A stretch of 64,000 nt of DNA from Spirodela intermedia. Taxonomy: Eukaryota > Streptophyta > Magnoliopsida > Alismatales > Araceae. The translations under genes were made by a program, and so were the position numbers. The notes under the pieces are model-generated. The model was not told the origin of the DNA. It worked only from the letters and a program-made list of their open reading frames with translations, and searched no databases. Below are positions 21,888 to 34,210 of this stretch, one piece after another. The stretch spans positions 1,121,001-1,185,000 of the forward strand of contig LR746281.1 in NCBI GenBank assembly GCA_902729315.2. Reading direction: 5' to 3'. How positions within the stretch are numbered: position 1 is the first letter of the stretch; every line of letters starts with the position of its first letter.

Positions 21888-24800
21888 TGATAGGTCTTCA
21901 TTATCATGTGTTAATAATTAGTAAATAATATAGTTTTAGTCTTAACTCATGATAAGTAGACTTATATTTATGTTAAAGTGTGAAAAGTAGTTTTCACTTG
22001 ATTAATGTAAATTTTTGGGTAACTATGTGATTTGATATAAATTTATATGATTTTTATAGTCTTACTTTTGAGATCAATGAAGAAAAAAAAATAAAAATAA
22101 AAATTAAAACAAAATAGAAGGCCAACCGTGCCCACAAGCAGGTCAAAAGCCCAATCGAGTAGTAGCCACGAGTAGGGGCTCGAGCAGCTTAGACCGATAA
22201 GGGCATGTGTGCACCACTCCCATTCCATATCACCGGTGGCCAGCCGACTATGGGGCAAGGAGTGGTCGTACACACGCAAGAAAGGGACTTGTTGTCAAAT
22301 GTAACATTACTATGTATTCACCTGAAACTTCGACGCACAAGTGATGTGGGACTAAACTCGTGTCACACCTTTCTAATAAATAGGACAGGCAACCAGCATG
22401 GGTTGGAATCCTCCTAGAGCCAAAACTCATATTTTTTATCTGATTATCACGACTTTCCTATAAATCATTGGTGAAGGATTAACCAACAAGAATCGTTGAA
22501 TCATCGGTGAAAATCTTGTCAACGCGATTCACAGAGCATTTTTACTAAAATTATTGAATGATTCGCGATAAAAGGATCGCAAATCCATCAAGTAAAGCAT
22601 CTCTAATTGATCGACAAACAAGCCATCGTCAAGAAGATGACAATCTGCCAAGAGATGAGTCGTCGCCTTCTAAGAGCATACCAAATGTAATGAAGAGCCT
22701 CCTTAATAAGTCTTCATTATCATGAGTTAATAATTAGTAAATAATATAGTTTTAGTCTTAACTCATAATAAATAGACTTATATTTGTGTTAAAGTATGAA
22801 AAGTGGTTTTCAGCTGATTAACTTGAATTTTTGGGTAATTATATGGTTTTCAAAAGTCTTACTTTTGAGATAAATGAAGAAAAAGAAATAAAAATAAAAA
22901 TAAAACAAAATGAGGGGGACCCATCCGTCAGTCGGGCTTGAAAGCGGATCAGAAGCATAGTTAGGGAGGAGCCCTAAGCAAGGGCTCAAGCAGCTAGGAC
23001 CGATAGGGGCACGTGTGCACCACTCCCCTTCCACGTCATTAGTGGCCAGCTGGCTGTGGGGCAAGGAGTGGTTATACATGCGCGAGAAAGGGACTTGATC
23101 AGAAATGTAGCATTACTATATATTCACCAGAAACTTCGGTGCACAACTGATGTGGGACTAAACCCATGTCACACCCTCCCTAAAAAGGAGTGAGCAACTG
23201 ACACAGGTTCGAATCATCTCAAAGTCAAAACTCATATTTTTTATCTAATTATCGCGACTTTCTTGTAGATCACTAGTGAAGGATTAAGAAACCAAAATTG
23301 CTGGATCATCGGCAAAAATCTTGTCAATGCGATTCACAAAGCATTGTTACTAAAATTTTTGAACGATTCGCAATAAAAAGATCACGAATCAATCAAGTAA
23401 ATCATCTTCGATTGATCGAAAAACAAGTCATCGTCGTAAAGAGGATGATCTGTCGAGAGATGAGTCGCCATCTCCTAAGAGCATACCGGATGCGATGAAG
23501 AGCCTCCTCTTACTATGTGGACCTGAGGATGAAGCTCTCTAACATGCGTCCCACCTCCATCTAGTTCCTCTTCGTTAAGTGACAGCCACCAGAGAGCCGC
23601 AAAGTCACCATTTTTCTGCTCCATCGGGTGACAGCCACCGAAGATAATTCGACGACCTATTTCATTGATCTCTAGACTTCACAAGGAGATCTAGAAATTT
23701 CCCACGTTGTCCTTGTCTAAGGATAGCCTTCAAGGCCGTGGATACTACACAATAATCCTCCCGAATGCTCAAGATTTCAGTGCATCGCTGACGCGATGCT
23801 AGAACTTTGTTTTCCTACTTTCAACTTAATTTTTATTTTATTTAGTGATAATTTGTAAATTTACCAAAATATACTTCATCCTATTACAATTCTTCCAACT
23901 TTTATAGATCTTAATTTGATCAATTAAATCGTTTGTAATTGCTTATGTAAGAATCACTGAGTGAAATTCTATTTCTGTCTAATTTGTGTTCGTTGGGTGC
24001 TGACATCATCTTGATATCTGCACCCTTATTTTCCTTTTTCATGAATATTAATTATATTTTATTTTCATTTCCTAGTATAAAATTTAAAGAAAATACTATT
24101 CTTAGAGAAAAATTCTAAATAATTACTAGATATTAAATTTCATCCTTATGATCGACCTAGAAAATTATCACTATTTTTAAAAATTTTATTCAATTATACT
24201 TGATATATTTGTTTAGAAATACTTCTAAATATCTAAAAACTCATATTTTCTAGTTTTATAACTTTTAAATTTGTGTGATTTACTATACAATGACTAAGTC
24301 ACATCACTCCTCTTACTATGTGGACTTGAGGATGAAGCTCCCTAACATACGTCCCACCTCCATCCAACTCCTCTCTATTAGGTGACAACTAGTAGAAAGC
24401 TGCAAAGTCGTCGTTTTTCCGCTTCATCAAGTGACAACCACCGGAGATGATTCAACAACCTATTTCATTGATTTCTAGACTTTGCAAGGAGATCTAGAGA
24501 TTGCCCACATCATCTTTGTCCAAGGAGAGTCTTTGAGACTATGCACACTACACAACGATCCTCTAAAATGCTCAGGATTCTAGTGCATCGTCAATGCATC
24601 ACCGCTGCGATGCCAGAACTCTATTTTTTTGCTTTCAACTTAATTTCTACTTCATTTAGTGATAATTTGTGTGATTTAAATTTACTAAGATACACTTCAT
24701 TCCATTACGATTCTTCTGGCTTTTATAGATCTTAATTTGATCAATTAAATTGTTTGTAATCACTTACGTAAGAATTATCAGACAAAACTCTATTTCCACT

Positions 24801-25117
24801 CGATTCGTGTTTCCTAGACACTGACATCATCTTGATGTCCGCACCCTTATTTCCCTTTTCCATAAATTTTAAATATATTTTCTTTTTATTTCCTAGTATA
24901 AAATTCATAGAAAATAGTATTCTTTGAAGAAAATTTTGAATAATTACCAGAAATATTTGTGATCGACTTGGAAAATTATTGTTATTTTTGAAAGTTTTAT
25001 TGAATTATACTTGATATACTTATTCAGAAATATTTTTAAATATCTGAAAATTTGTATTTTCTAGTTTAATAAATTTTAAATTTCTGTGGTTTAGTATACA
25101 ATGACTAAGTCACATCA
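21888..25117 (+). repeat. 3' LTR of the gag-only element, interrupted
   Basis: The parts are 21888-22703 and 24312-25117. They join in register once the inserted LTR and one copy of CTCCT are removed. It ends with AAGTCACATCA. Confidence 0.85.
22704..24306 (+). mobile_element. Solo A-LTR nested in a 3' LTR (CTCCT duplication)
   Basis: 1603 bp, from TAATAAGTCTTCA (first G mutated) to AAGTCACATCA, flanked by CTCCT at 22699-22703 and 24307-24311. Old: its core has lost most CG. Confidence 0.87.
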
Positions 25118-25650
25118 AGGAGGCTCTTTGTCACATCTAGTACGCTCTCAAGAAGTGGTGACTCGTCTCTCGATAGATTGTCCTCTTCCCGACGACAACT
25201 TGTTTGTCGATCAATCGGAGATGATTTACTTGATAGATTTGTGAACCTTTTATCTTGAATCATTTAACAATTTTAGTACCAATGCTTCGTGAATCATGTT
25301 GACGAGATTTTTGTTGATAATCCAACAATTTTGGCAGCTTAATCCTTCACCAATGATCTACTGAAAAATCATAATAATTAGATAAAAATTCAAGTTTTTA
25401 CTCTAAGAGCATTCGAACTTGTGCCGGTTGCCCACCTATATAAGAGATTGAAATAAGTAGTCTAATGCCCTTATCAAATGACGTCATTAAAATCATATAA
25501 ATTCATAAAAAATCACATAATTAGCCAAAATTTCACAGTAATCAATTCTAATTTTCACACTTTAACATAAATATAAGTCTATTTATCATGATTTCAGGCT
25601 AAAAATATATTATTTACTAATTATTAACTCGTGATAATAAAGATTTGTCA

Positions 25651-27369
25651 TACCCTCAAATTTAAATCATTACTAGTCCCTTAGTAATGAAATTACAAAA
25701 ATAAAAATTCACTAATCTCAAACATCATATTTTACTATATAAAAAAAATACAATTAGAAATGATGCACTTTTAGACACTTTAGATTTTTATATCAAGTAT
25801 TTAAAAATGATGTCAAGGACTTAAATGTTTAAGTACTCCTTGGAATAACAATTTAGACTTTACTTCTTCCATTCACATCTTTATCACTTCTTCACTCATA
25901 GATATATTTACAAGATGTTCTAATTATCAATACTCATCCAAGAATAATATTGATCCTATATTTCTCTTTTTTTGTGGCTTGATTTTTTATGTTTGTACTA
26001 TATTTCTTCTTTCTTCTTTTTTTATATATATAGTGGATAAGTAATTTTTTATTTAGACAAATTTCGAAAATATAAATGATATCTCATACCCTCCATGTGT
26101 ACTCTTCATTTTCAGGGCTTTCATTTTATCCACTTATTTTATAGCAAGTGTTTTTCTATGCATGATTTTCAACAATGAGAATGATGTCTCACACTGTCTA
26201 TGTGTAGTCTTTGTTTCTAGATTTTTCACATTGCTCTCTCTTTCTTTTTTTTCGAAATAAGTGATTTCTCTTAACAAGCCCCATAGATCAAGGTGCAAAA
26301 ATCTCTATTAAACTCAAATGATCAATCAAATTTTCACATTAAGTAAATACTATCCATCAAGATCATGAAGTGAAAATCTGTAAAATCAAATCCATGTTAT
26401 CTATCATGTATCCAAGGAGTATTCTAACATTTCATGCTACTAAATCATTATTTTAACTCAATAATAATCTTCATACTATTTTTTGGTATCAATCAATCTA
26501 ATTGACTTAATTTTTTGTGCATGCAATATGATATGAGAAATTTATAAATTAGATAGTTCTCACAATTCTGCTTTCTATTTTTAGTTCTATTTTTAGCAAC
26601 AATAAATTTGTCAAAAATAAATCAAAACTATCATCTTTACAACTGTAATTTTAAATTTTAGCAATATATGTCTAGGGGATTAAAATGTGAGAAAAGGGTC
26701 CCTAGAATTTCAAATTTTATATTGTTTTTTCTCTACTATTTTTGACAGTTTATTGTTCCTGATAGAAAACTAGAAAATAGATGTTGTAGTTTTTCTGATT
26801 TTTTTTTCAAATTGTTGTTCTAAGTGAGCATGAAAAAAAAATAAAAATGCAAACACATGTTCTTAATCATCCTACAGCGTAAATTAAGAATTAATACTTC
26901 ACCCCCTAACTTAAAAATGACATTGTCTTCAATGACACAGAAAAATCAGAACAAAATATGTAGGAAATATAATTTTCAAGTGAATCATGCGTATATGCAA
27001 AGTTAAGTATTAAAATTATTATCATAAATGATAAAGCTCAGAAAGACATCACCTCAACCTTGTTTTTAATTGTCCACTTCATCTTACACTCCTCCTATAC
27101 TTTTTTGAAAAAAATAAATACAGAAATAAGTACTGCAAAATTCTAAGAAAAATAGAGTTTAAAAAAAAAAATGAAATAAAGACCATGAGTTGCCTCCCAT
27201 GCAGCAATGAATTTACTGTCTCCAATTGGGCACATTTATCTTACTCTTGAATTTATTTTAATAATAAAAAAAAAAATCTACAAGGCATTCATATTCTATG
27301 TAATGTTTAAGTCGTTGTCCATTTATCTTAAAGTTATGATTACTTTTAGGATCTTTAATCATTACAGCC
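25651..27369 (-). repeat. 3' part of the minus-strand Athila-like element
   Basis: Non-coding 3' region of the element. A polypurine-like run on the minus strand lies at 26234-26252, about 580 bp before the LTR edge at 25650, so extra sequence is present relative to the gag-only element. A stretch of roughly 26,250-26,950 is the inverted counterpart of 21,210-21,880. Confidence 0.6.
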
Positions 27370-27375
27370 CCATGA

Positions 27376-27940
27376 TCATGTCTCTTCCACCACATAAGTC
27401 CCTGTCCATTTTGATTTTAATTTTCTTGAGAATAATTTCAACCTAAAATCATATATCCACACTTTTTGTCCAACATCAAAAAAAATTCTGCTAATGTATT
27501 TATCATGAAAATTTTTAGTTTTTTCTTTATATATTCTATGATTTTCATAAGCTTTATTCCTCAACTCCTCTAGTTCATATAGTTGAAAAATTCTATGCCC
27601 ACCAGCTGATTTTTCATCCATACATAATTGTTTACAGCCCATAATGCCTTATGCTCTATTTCCACAAGAAGATGACATGGCTTTCCAAAAATGAGATGAA
27701 ATAGGGACATACCTATGGGATTTTTATAAGCTATTCTATAAGCCCATAATGCATCTTGTAATTTCGTGAGTCAATCTTTCCTATATGGTCTAATTATTTT
27801 TCTCAAAAAATTTTAAATTTCTCTATTTACTACTTCAGCTTGCCCATTTATTTAGGGATGATATGGAGTGGCTACTCTATGGTATACTCCATTCTTTTTT
27901 AACAGTTTCTTGAAATATTTATTTGTAAAATGTGTCCCTA
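27376..27940 (-). pseudogene. Integrase remnant (C-terminal half)
   Basis: Minus strand, with frame changes. The order is: a HRVATPYHP-like motif, a NGQAEVVNREI-like motif, an ALWAYRIAYKNPIGMS-like block, then an open frame of 88 codons (27376-27642). That frame contains the LYELEELRNKAYENHRIYKE stretch and an RLKLFSRKLKSKWTGTYVV-type end, typical of Athila/Tat integrases. The zinc-binding N-terminus and the first catalytic residues are absent. Confidence 0.8.
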
Positions 27941-27974
27941 CTAGTTCTAGCCTCCTCCTCTAGGTATATACTAT

Positions 27975-28290
27975 GCATGCATACACTCATATCCATGCTC
28001 TTAAGATCATCCATTTTCTAGCCAATAGCCTTCTTATTTTTTCAAAGTACATCTAATAATTCTTCTTACTATTCATGACTCAAATCAACTGCAATAATAA
28101 CAAGAAATAAATTATTTTCCTCCAAAAACATATATTTTAAACTAGAAGGAAGAGGTTTCAACTCTAAATTCAGATGATCTTCCTCTTTCTTTTCTCCCAA
28201 ATTTATATTCTCTATTTTCTCTAATTCTTCCAACACACAGTCATCAATAACATCTAGATCATCAAAATCATCTAGAAGATCTATGGTATA
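27975..28290 (-). pseudogene. N-terminal stub of reverse transcriptase
   Basis: The minus-strand frame contains LELKPLPSSLKYMFLEENN and a KNKKAIG-type block, which precede the polymerase palm in Athila-type pol. It then runs, near 27,955, straight into integrase sequence. The palm with its YxDD motif and RNase H are missing, so there is one large internal deletion. Confidence 0.7.
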
Positions 28291-28309
28291 ATAATCATAT
28301 ACTTAGGAT

Positions 28310-28690
28310 TTCTTAAGATCATTTAATACCTCAAAAATTTTAATTTCTACTGATTGATCTCCACATGAAATTTTTGTATTACTTGTGAAAAAAACAATAT
28401 TCATCTTTGCTGTATGAAAAAATGGTCTCCCTAGGATGATTGATGTATCATAAAACTATCCATTAAAATCTATTTCCAACACTACAAAATCAGCTACAAA
28501 TTTACACTCTTTAATTGTCACTATCACATTTTCTAAAATACCTTTAGGATGTTTAATAGATCTATTAAGAAATTGTAAGATAATAGTAAAAGGTTTAAGA
28601 TCAGTAATTTTAAATTTATCTCAAATACTTGTAGGTAATAAATTAATACTAGCACCGGTGTCAAGTAATGCATTTTAAAAAATAGATCCA
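28310..28690 (-). pseudogene. Retropepsin (aspartic protease) remnant
   Basis: The minus-strand frame starts with ALLDTGASINLLP (active-site DTGA near 28,660) and continues through the KPFTIILQF and SIKHPKGILENVIV blocks. It ends with the ILGRPFF flap-end motif near 28,430. One stop interrupts it. It would process gag-pol. Confidence 0.8.
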
Positions 28691-29399
28691 CTAATATCAC
28701 ACGAAATTAAAGGGGCACTTGTACCTCTTAATTTATATAATAGTTGATTTAATAATAAAGCACTAGCATATATAAATAATTTTTCTACTCTATGTGCCCT
28801 TCTTGGTGTACACATTTCTTTCAAAACTCTACAATATTCAAGAATATGTTTAATAGTAGTGAGTAAAGGAAGACTAATTTACACATCTTGTAAAAAAAAG
28901 TATTTCTTCATTGTGTTGTTTTTTCTTTCTTTGTCTAGGCTCTAGAGCTTTAGGAAGTGGAATGGTTGTCCTCTCTTTCAAAATTTTCTTGGTAGAACCA
29001 ATAAAATCCTCTTCTACTCCTATTTGATTTTGTTTTGGGTTGTCCACATCTTCTTTTTCTTCTAATGTTTGGGGATAAGGATCAGATAAAATCTTTCCAC
29101 TCTTAAATGTATTTACTATCCTAACATTTTCATTTCATGGGTTTTTTTCCTTGATTCATGCTACTAGACTCCCCTTATTGAAATCATATTGTTGAGTGCT
29201 TCCCTAGATTTCCTATGGGCTGACTAAGTAGTTGTCCCTCTTCTTTCTTATTCTCAAGAGCCTCTATAATTTATTTCTGCTGCAACTTCATTTGATTCAT
29301 AGTTTGTTGTATCATTTGGTTCATTTGCTGCATCATTTCCATATATCAAGTTGAGTTTGAGAGGAGTTGATTTTTCTGAAATCTCTTTTCCTATTTTAG

Positions 29400-30550
29400 A
29401 CGAAATTTAGAGTTTAAATTGGGTCTAAGTGCTTCTAGATTTTGAATATTATTTAGGTCTCTCCACGAAAAATTATTCCTCCAATTAGGATTATAAAAAT
29501 TTGAAAAAGGCTTCCTATTTCTATTTAAACTATGAGCTACTTGAACTTGTTCTTACATAGTGTGAAATAATTGATCTAAATTATAGTATTGAAATTTAAA
29601 ATAATCATTTTCACCATACATAGAACAAGTACTATTTGAATTAAATGGAGGATTAAGAGGCTTTCTAATATTGTCAATAAGTAAATCAAGTTTTTTTAGT
29701 CTTTGATTAATCTGATTAATCTTATTTTGTAAATTAGAATCATTTTGATGATGTAATTCATCAATTTCTTTCTTCTTATTCTTGTCATATAATTCAAAAG
29801 AGGCTTGATCTCTAGAAGTTTCACTTAAATTTTCATAAAGACTGTAAATCTCATCAACAGTTTTCTCTATAAACACTCCTCCACATATAAAATCAACTAT
29901 ATTTTGATGTTGTTATAATAATCCATCATAAAAAATTCTATTGAGCTGTCACTTGAGTATAGTATGATGAGGACACTTTCTAAGTAAATCTTTGAATTTT
30001 TCTTATATCTCATGCAAAATTTGTCCTAGTCTTTGAGAAAAACTCTATATATATTTTCTCATATTTTGAGTTTTTCTTAAGTGATAAAATTTTCAAAGAA
30101 AGTCATGTTCTATGTCTTTCCAACTAGTTAATTCTATATCTAATGTGGATAACTAATGACTAACTTTGTTTCTAAGTGTATGAGGAAATAATTTCATCTT
30201 AATAATTTATGATGTAACTTGAGGGATATTAACTAAATCATAAATCATATAAATTTTTCTAAGTACTGATGAGGTTCTTCTAAAGGCAATCCATGAAAAT
30301 TAAGAAGCATTTGAAAAATTCTTGAATATATTTCGAATTTAATAGTAGGTGCTAATGAGACTCTAATATTGGATGCTCTTTAAAATGAATCAGAGATATA
30401 ATGATTTTTCATGGCTATAGGATTGTTCTTGGTTTGACTTATACTTCCATCAGGATCCATCAAAATTTTTTTATTTTTTTGGATTTTTAGTTCTAGATGA
30501 AATAATGAAAGGATTTTCTAGCCATGGATGCAAGATCTTCTACCATGTAT
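29400..30550 (-). pseudogene. gag remnant of the minus-strand element
   Basis: Homologous along its length to the gag at 18391-19461: same start region (ATG now ATA), same blocks for the gag core, and an open piece at 29553-29876 with the VDEIYSLYENLSE stretch. Many stops and frameshifts. Confidence 0.75.
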
Positions 30551-30734
30551 AAAAATCAATAAATTTGAAGAAAAAGTTTCATAATTGTTACCCTCCTTCA
30601 ATATGCTCTAGTCCTTGCCTTGCTTCTCTTTGTTCCTTTTTTTAAAAAAAAAATCTTGGCTAGAAGAAAATAAAATAAGAGTTAATTTTTTTGTGTACTA
30701 TAATAGAAAAAAATACTAAATATTATGCAATACA

Positions 30735-30752
30735 TCCCTAGCAACCGCGCCA
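30735..30752 (-). other. Primer binding site (tRNA-Asp type), minus strand
   Basis: TGGCGCGGTTGCTAGGGA on the minus strand, five bases inside the LTR edge at 30758. It is closer to the tRNA-Asp complement than the site of the gag-only element. Confidence 0.75.
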
Positions 30753-30757
30753 AAATT

Positions 30758-32479
30758 TGACGTGAGCAAGTCGTTCTATAGTAAATCATGTAAATTTAAA
30801 ATTTTTAAAATTAGAAAATATCAATTTTCAAATATATCAATTATAATTCAATAAAAATTCTAAAAATAGTGGTAATTTTCTAGGTTGATCACAAGAATGT
30901 AATATATATTGAGTAATCTTATGAAATTTTTCTTCAACAATATGAGTTTTTATGAATTTTGTACTAAGAAATAAAAATTAAATATATTTTAAATTCACAA
31001 AAAAGGGAAATAAGGGTGCAGACGTCAAGATGACATCAACACCCAATGAATGTGAATTGGGCAAAAATAGAGTTCCACCCGGTGATTTTTACGTAAGTAA
31101 TTATAAATAATTAAATTAATTAAATTAATTAAATTAAAATCTATAAAAGCAAAAAAAATCATAATTGAATGAAGTATAACTTGGTAAATTAAAATCACTA
31201 AATGAAGCAAAAATTAAGTTGAAAGCAAGAAAATAGAGTTTTGGCATCACACCGGCAATGCATCAATAATGTACCAAAATCTTGAGCGTTTGAGAAGATT
31301 GTCATGTAGTGTCCACGGCCTCGAAAGTTTTCTTTGGACAAGGATGACGTGAGCAATCTTTAGATCTCCTTACAAAGTCTAGAGATCAATAAAACGGATC
31401 CTTGAGTCGTATCTAGCAGTTGTCACCTGGTAGAGTGAAAAAATAGCGACTTCATAGCTTGTTGGCAATTGTCACCCGATAGAGAGGAGCTAAATAGAGG
31501 TGGAGCATGTGTTAGAGAGCTTCATTCTTAGGTCCATACAGTAAGAGTAGGCTCTTCCTCATATTTAATACACTCTCAAGAGATGGCGACTCGTCTCTCA
31601 ACAGATCATCCTCTTCCTAATGATGACTTATTTGTCAATCAATCAGAGATACTTTACTTGATGAATTTGTGATCCTTTTATCAAGAATTGTTCAGCAATT
31701 TTAATAACAATGCTCCACAAATCATGTTGACAAATTTTTTGTCGATAATCTAATGATTCTGGCGGCTTAATCCTTCACTAGTGATCTACAAGAAAATCAT
31801 AATAATCAGATAAAAATATGAGTTTTGATTATAGGAGGGTTTGAACCCATATCGATTGCTCACCTACATGAGAGAGATTGAAATAAGTACTCTAATGCTC
31901 TTATCAAGTGACGTCATCATGATATATCTTTATTATAACAAAAGGGTAGTTTAGGTATTCAAATCTTCAAAGCCTTTCGGGGGAAGGTGTGACACGAGTT
32001 TAGTCCCACATTGCTTGTACGCTAAATTTTTGAGAGAATATATAGTAATATTATATTTGCAAGTAATAAGTTCCTTTCTCCTATGTGTATGATCACTCTT
32101 TGTCCCACAGTTAGTTGGCCACCAATGAGGTGGAAGGGGAGTGGTGCACATGTGACCCCATTAGTCTTAGCCACTCAAGCCCCTACTCACGGTTCCTCCC
32201 TAACTGCCCTTCTGACCTACTTGCAGGCCTAACTAGTCAATAGGTCCCCTCCATTTTGCTATATTTTTATTTTAACTTCTTTTTCTTCATTTATCTCAAA
32301 AATAAGACTATAAAAATCATATAAATGCATAGAAAATCACATAATTAGCCAAAAATTCACATTAATTAACTAAAAACCACTTTTCACACTTTAACATAAA
32401 TATAAGTATATTTGTCATGAGTTAAGGCTAATACTATATTATTTATTAGTTATTAACTCATGATAATGAAGACTTATTA
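30758..32479 (-). repeat. 5' LTR of the minus-strand Athila-like element
   Basis: 1722 bp, long variant with the extra segment near 31,870-31,975. Starts TGACGTGAGCAAGTC and ends AAGACTTATTA. Core decayed. Confidence 0.8.
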
Positions 32480-34210
32480 GGGAGCCACGAGCTATGCTCA
32501 AGTGGTAAAAGCCTCACTTTGCGTACATGTGCATCACTCCCCTTCCATGTCCCAGTGGCCAACTAGTCGTGGGGCAAGCAGCACTTATACACATGTGCGT
32601 GCACGAGGGCAGACCACCTTTTTGCCTTCTCCCAAAATGATCCTAGACATTATTATTATTTGGGAGAAGGGATCTCTACTAAGAAAATGTAGTTTTAGTT
32701 TATATTCAACACGTGTTCGAAATATTTCTGATGTGGGACTAAATGTTTTCATCTATTTTAGTGCAGGCATCTAGAGCGTGATGTGATCTAGTGGTATGCA
32801 ATGAGCCACATCATCTAATTAGCCAAATCCTATGGCTGGCAAAGCACCACGATACTAGATGCATAAGGCGATCCATCGGGCAATTAGTGAATCCGATGCT
32901 GCTCAGCACGCACGTGGCCTTAAAGGCTGATTCAACGGCTAAGGAGTTGCCATGGTACCAAGAACTTAAGTTCTTGGTCAATAGTGATTCATGGTGGGTT
33001 GATCTTGCATTGCTCAACATGTCACGTGGCAAGGTAGATATGATCTAGTGGCTCTCAAATGCCATGATACTAAGAACTTAAGTTCTCTCACACTATTAGG
33101 GATATAAAGACAATAATTAATTATTATCTAGTAAAACAAATATTATCAATTATCTTTAAAATCTCAATGGTAGTCACAAATACAGCAATCCATTCATCCC
33201 TCCTTTTGAACGATCAACATCTCTAGTGATCGACAAACTCGTTCCTTCCTCCCTTGACTGCACTCAAGGCCTTTAGCGAGTGGTCAGTTCTTCCCTTCTC
33301 TCCCTAGATGATGGTGATAGCTTGGCTGACCTCTCTTTCAGCGGATCTCTCCAGCAAAGCAGTGTAGTGCTTCCGGATGATACTTCTACGACTTCCGACA
33401 TGGTGTGACATGACCAAACAAAACCAAGCCACTACACTAGTGTTTCTAGTTGTCTATGAAGTAGACTAAACTTAAGCAATAATTTATTTCCTATTTTCAG
33501 CATTTACTTACCTGCTTTAGTCATTTATTTATATTTTACAACAAGTTATTTCCGTTTCATGCACATTTCAATTCAAATGAGTAGAACTAATTCAAAATTT
33601 GATGAATAATCTCCGTTCTTCTTTTGAGTTTTTTGAAACTTGTCTGAGATCAAGCTAAGATCATTTTCAACTTATTTTATTTTGATTTTTGTAGTTGAAT
33701 CTTGACGTATTCATGTTTCTAACATTTTGCGAATAACTAGTATTTTTCTATTTTGAAATGTGAAATCACCAAGATTAAAGCTGATTAGTGAACGTTCAAT
33801 GGTTAAAACAAGCTAGTGACATTCACAGCTGACCTCATGTCATATGTGTGAATCCTCGAGCACACATTCATTTGAGAAAATGGGTTGACTATATTTCTCT
33901 CTTTCTTCATTTTCGTCTTAATTTTCTCTTCTCTCTCTCATGAGGGCTCTTTCTTCTCTCTCTTTTACTCCTTCCTTTTCTCTACTTTCCTTCCTCTATT
34001 CCTCTCACCACACCTCTTCTATTTTATTATTTTTGTTAAATATTAATAAAATATTAAAATCACTTTATAAAAATTAAATTAATTTTCACGAAAAATTAAT
34101 CAATCTCCCTATATTCAACTTGAGACTTACTTCTATACTAATATTTTATTAAGTCTTAGTTATAAATATTATTAGATAGTATGTATTTAAAAACAACGAC
34201 AAGTACACAT
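32480..34210 (+). repeat. Family S repeat, right copy (longest)
   Basis: Begins GGGAGCCACGAGCTATGCTC, which resembles a tRNA-type A box region. It includes the hairpin-block relative (32530-32585) and, on the minus strand, the USE-like GTCCCACATCA at 32729-32739 with TATAAAC at 32698-32704 (24-bp gap). A TATAAAG stands at about 33,107 on the plus strand. 33,100-33,900 matches the window start in reverse. A CT-rich tract covers about 33,890-34,020. No gene is recognised. Confidence 0.6.

Larger units (their letters stand above)
16537..25117 (+). mobile_element. Complete gag-only Athila-like element with AGGAG target duplication
   Basis: The 5' LTR is 16537-18177, the primer site 18183-18199, the gag-type region 18391-19461, and an acidic second frame spans about 19,770-20,789. 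The Athila-like motif CATGGGAGGCAACCCATGG is at 20904-20922, the polypurine tract at 21870-21887, and the 3' LTR at 21888-25117 (interrupted by a solo LTR). AGGAG flanks the whole unit (16532-16536 and 25118-25122), and the host LTR is continuous across it. The internal region is only about 3.7 kb and has no protease, reverse transcriptase or integrase, so it depended on a partner. In a 77-base stretch compared by eye (17217-17293 against 22560-22636) the two LTRs differ at 13 places, so the insertion is old. Confidence 0.85.
15862..32479 (-). mobile_element. Athila-like Ty3/gypsy element, minus strand, RT region deleted
   Basis: This is an old element with its 5' LTR on the right (30758-32479). 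The primer site is at 30735-30752 (matches the 3' end of plant tRNA-Asp, the usual Athila primer). Decayed gag, protease, a stub of reverse transcriptase and the end of integrase lie between 30,545 and 27,370. Athila-type 3' motifs follow (GGGAGGCAAC region near 27,190; GACAATG/GGGGG region near 26,900). The 3' LTR is on the left, split into 15862-16536 and 25118-25650. The left LTR lost about 500 bp near 25,495. The middle of the pol region is missing, so the element could not move on its own. The exact left end is uncertain because of a small insertion in the terminus. Confidence 0.7.

Noticed and set aside
15862-32479. Clear target duplication for the minus-strand Athila-like element
   Set aside because: The left terminus carries a small insertion and the flanks do not match convincingly, so no duplication is claimed.
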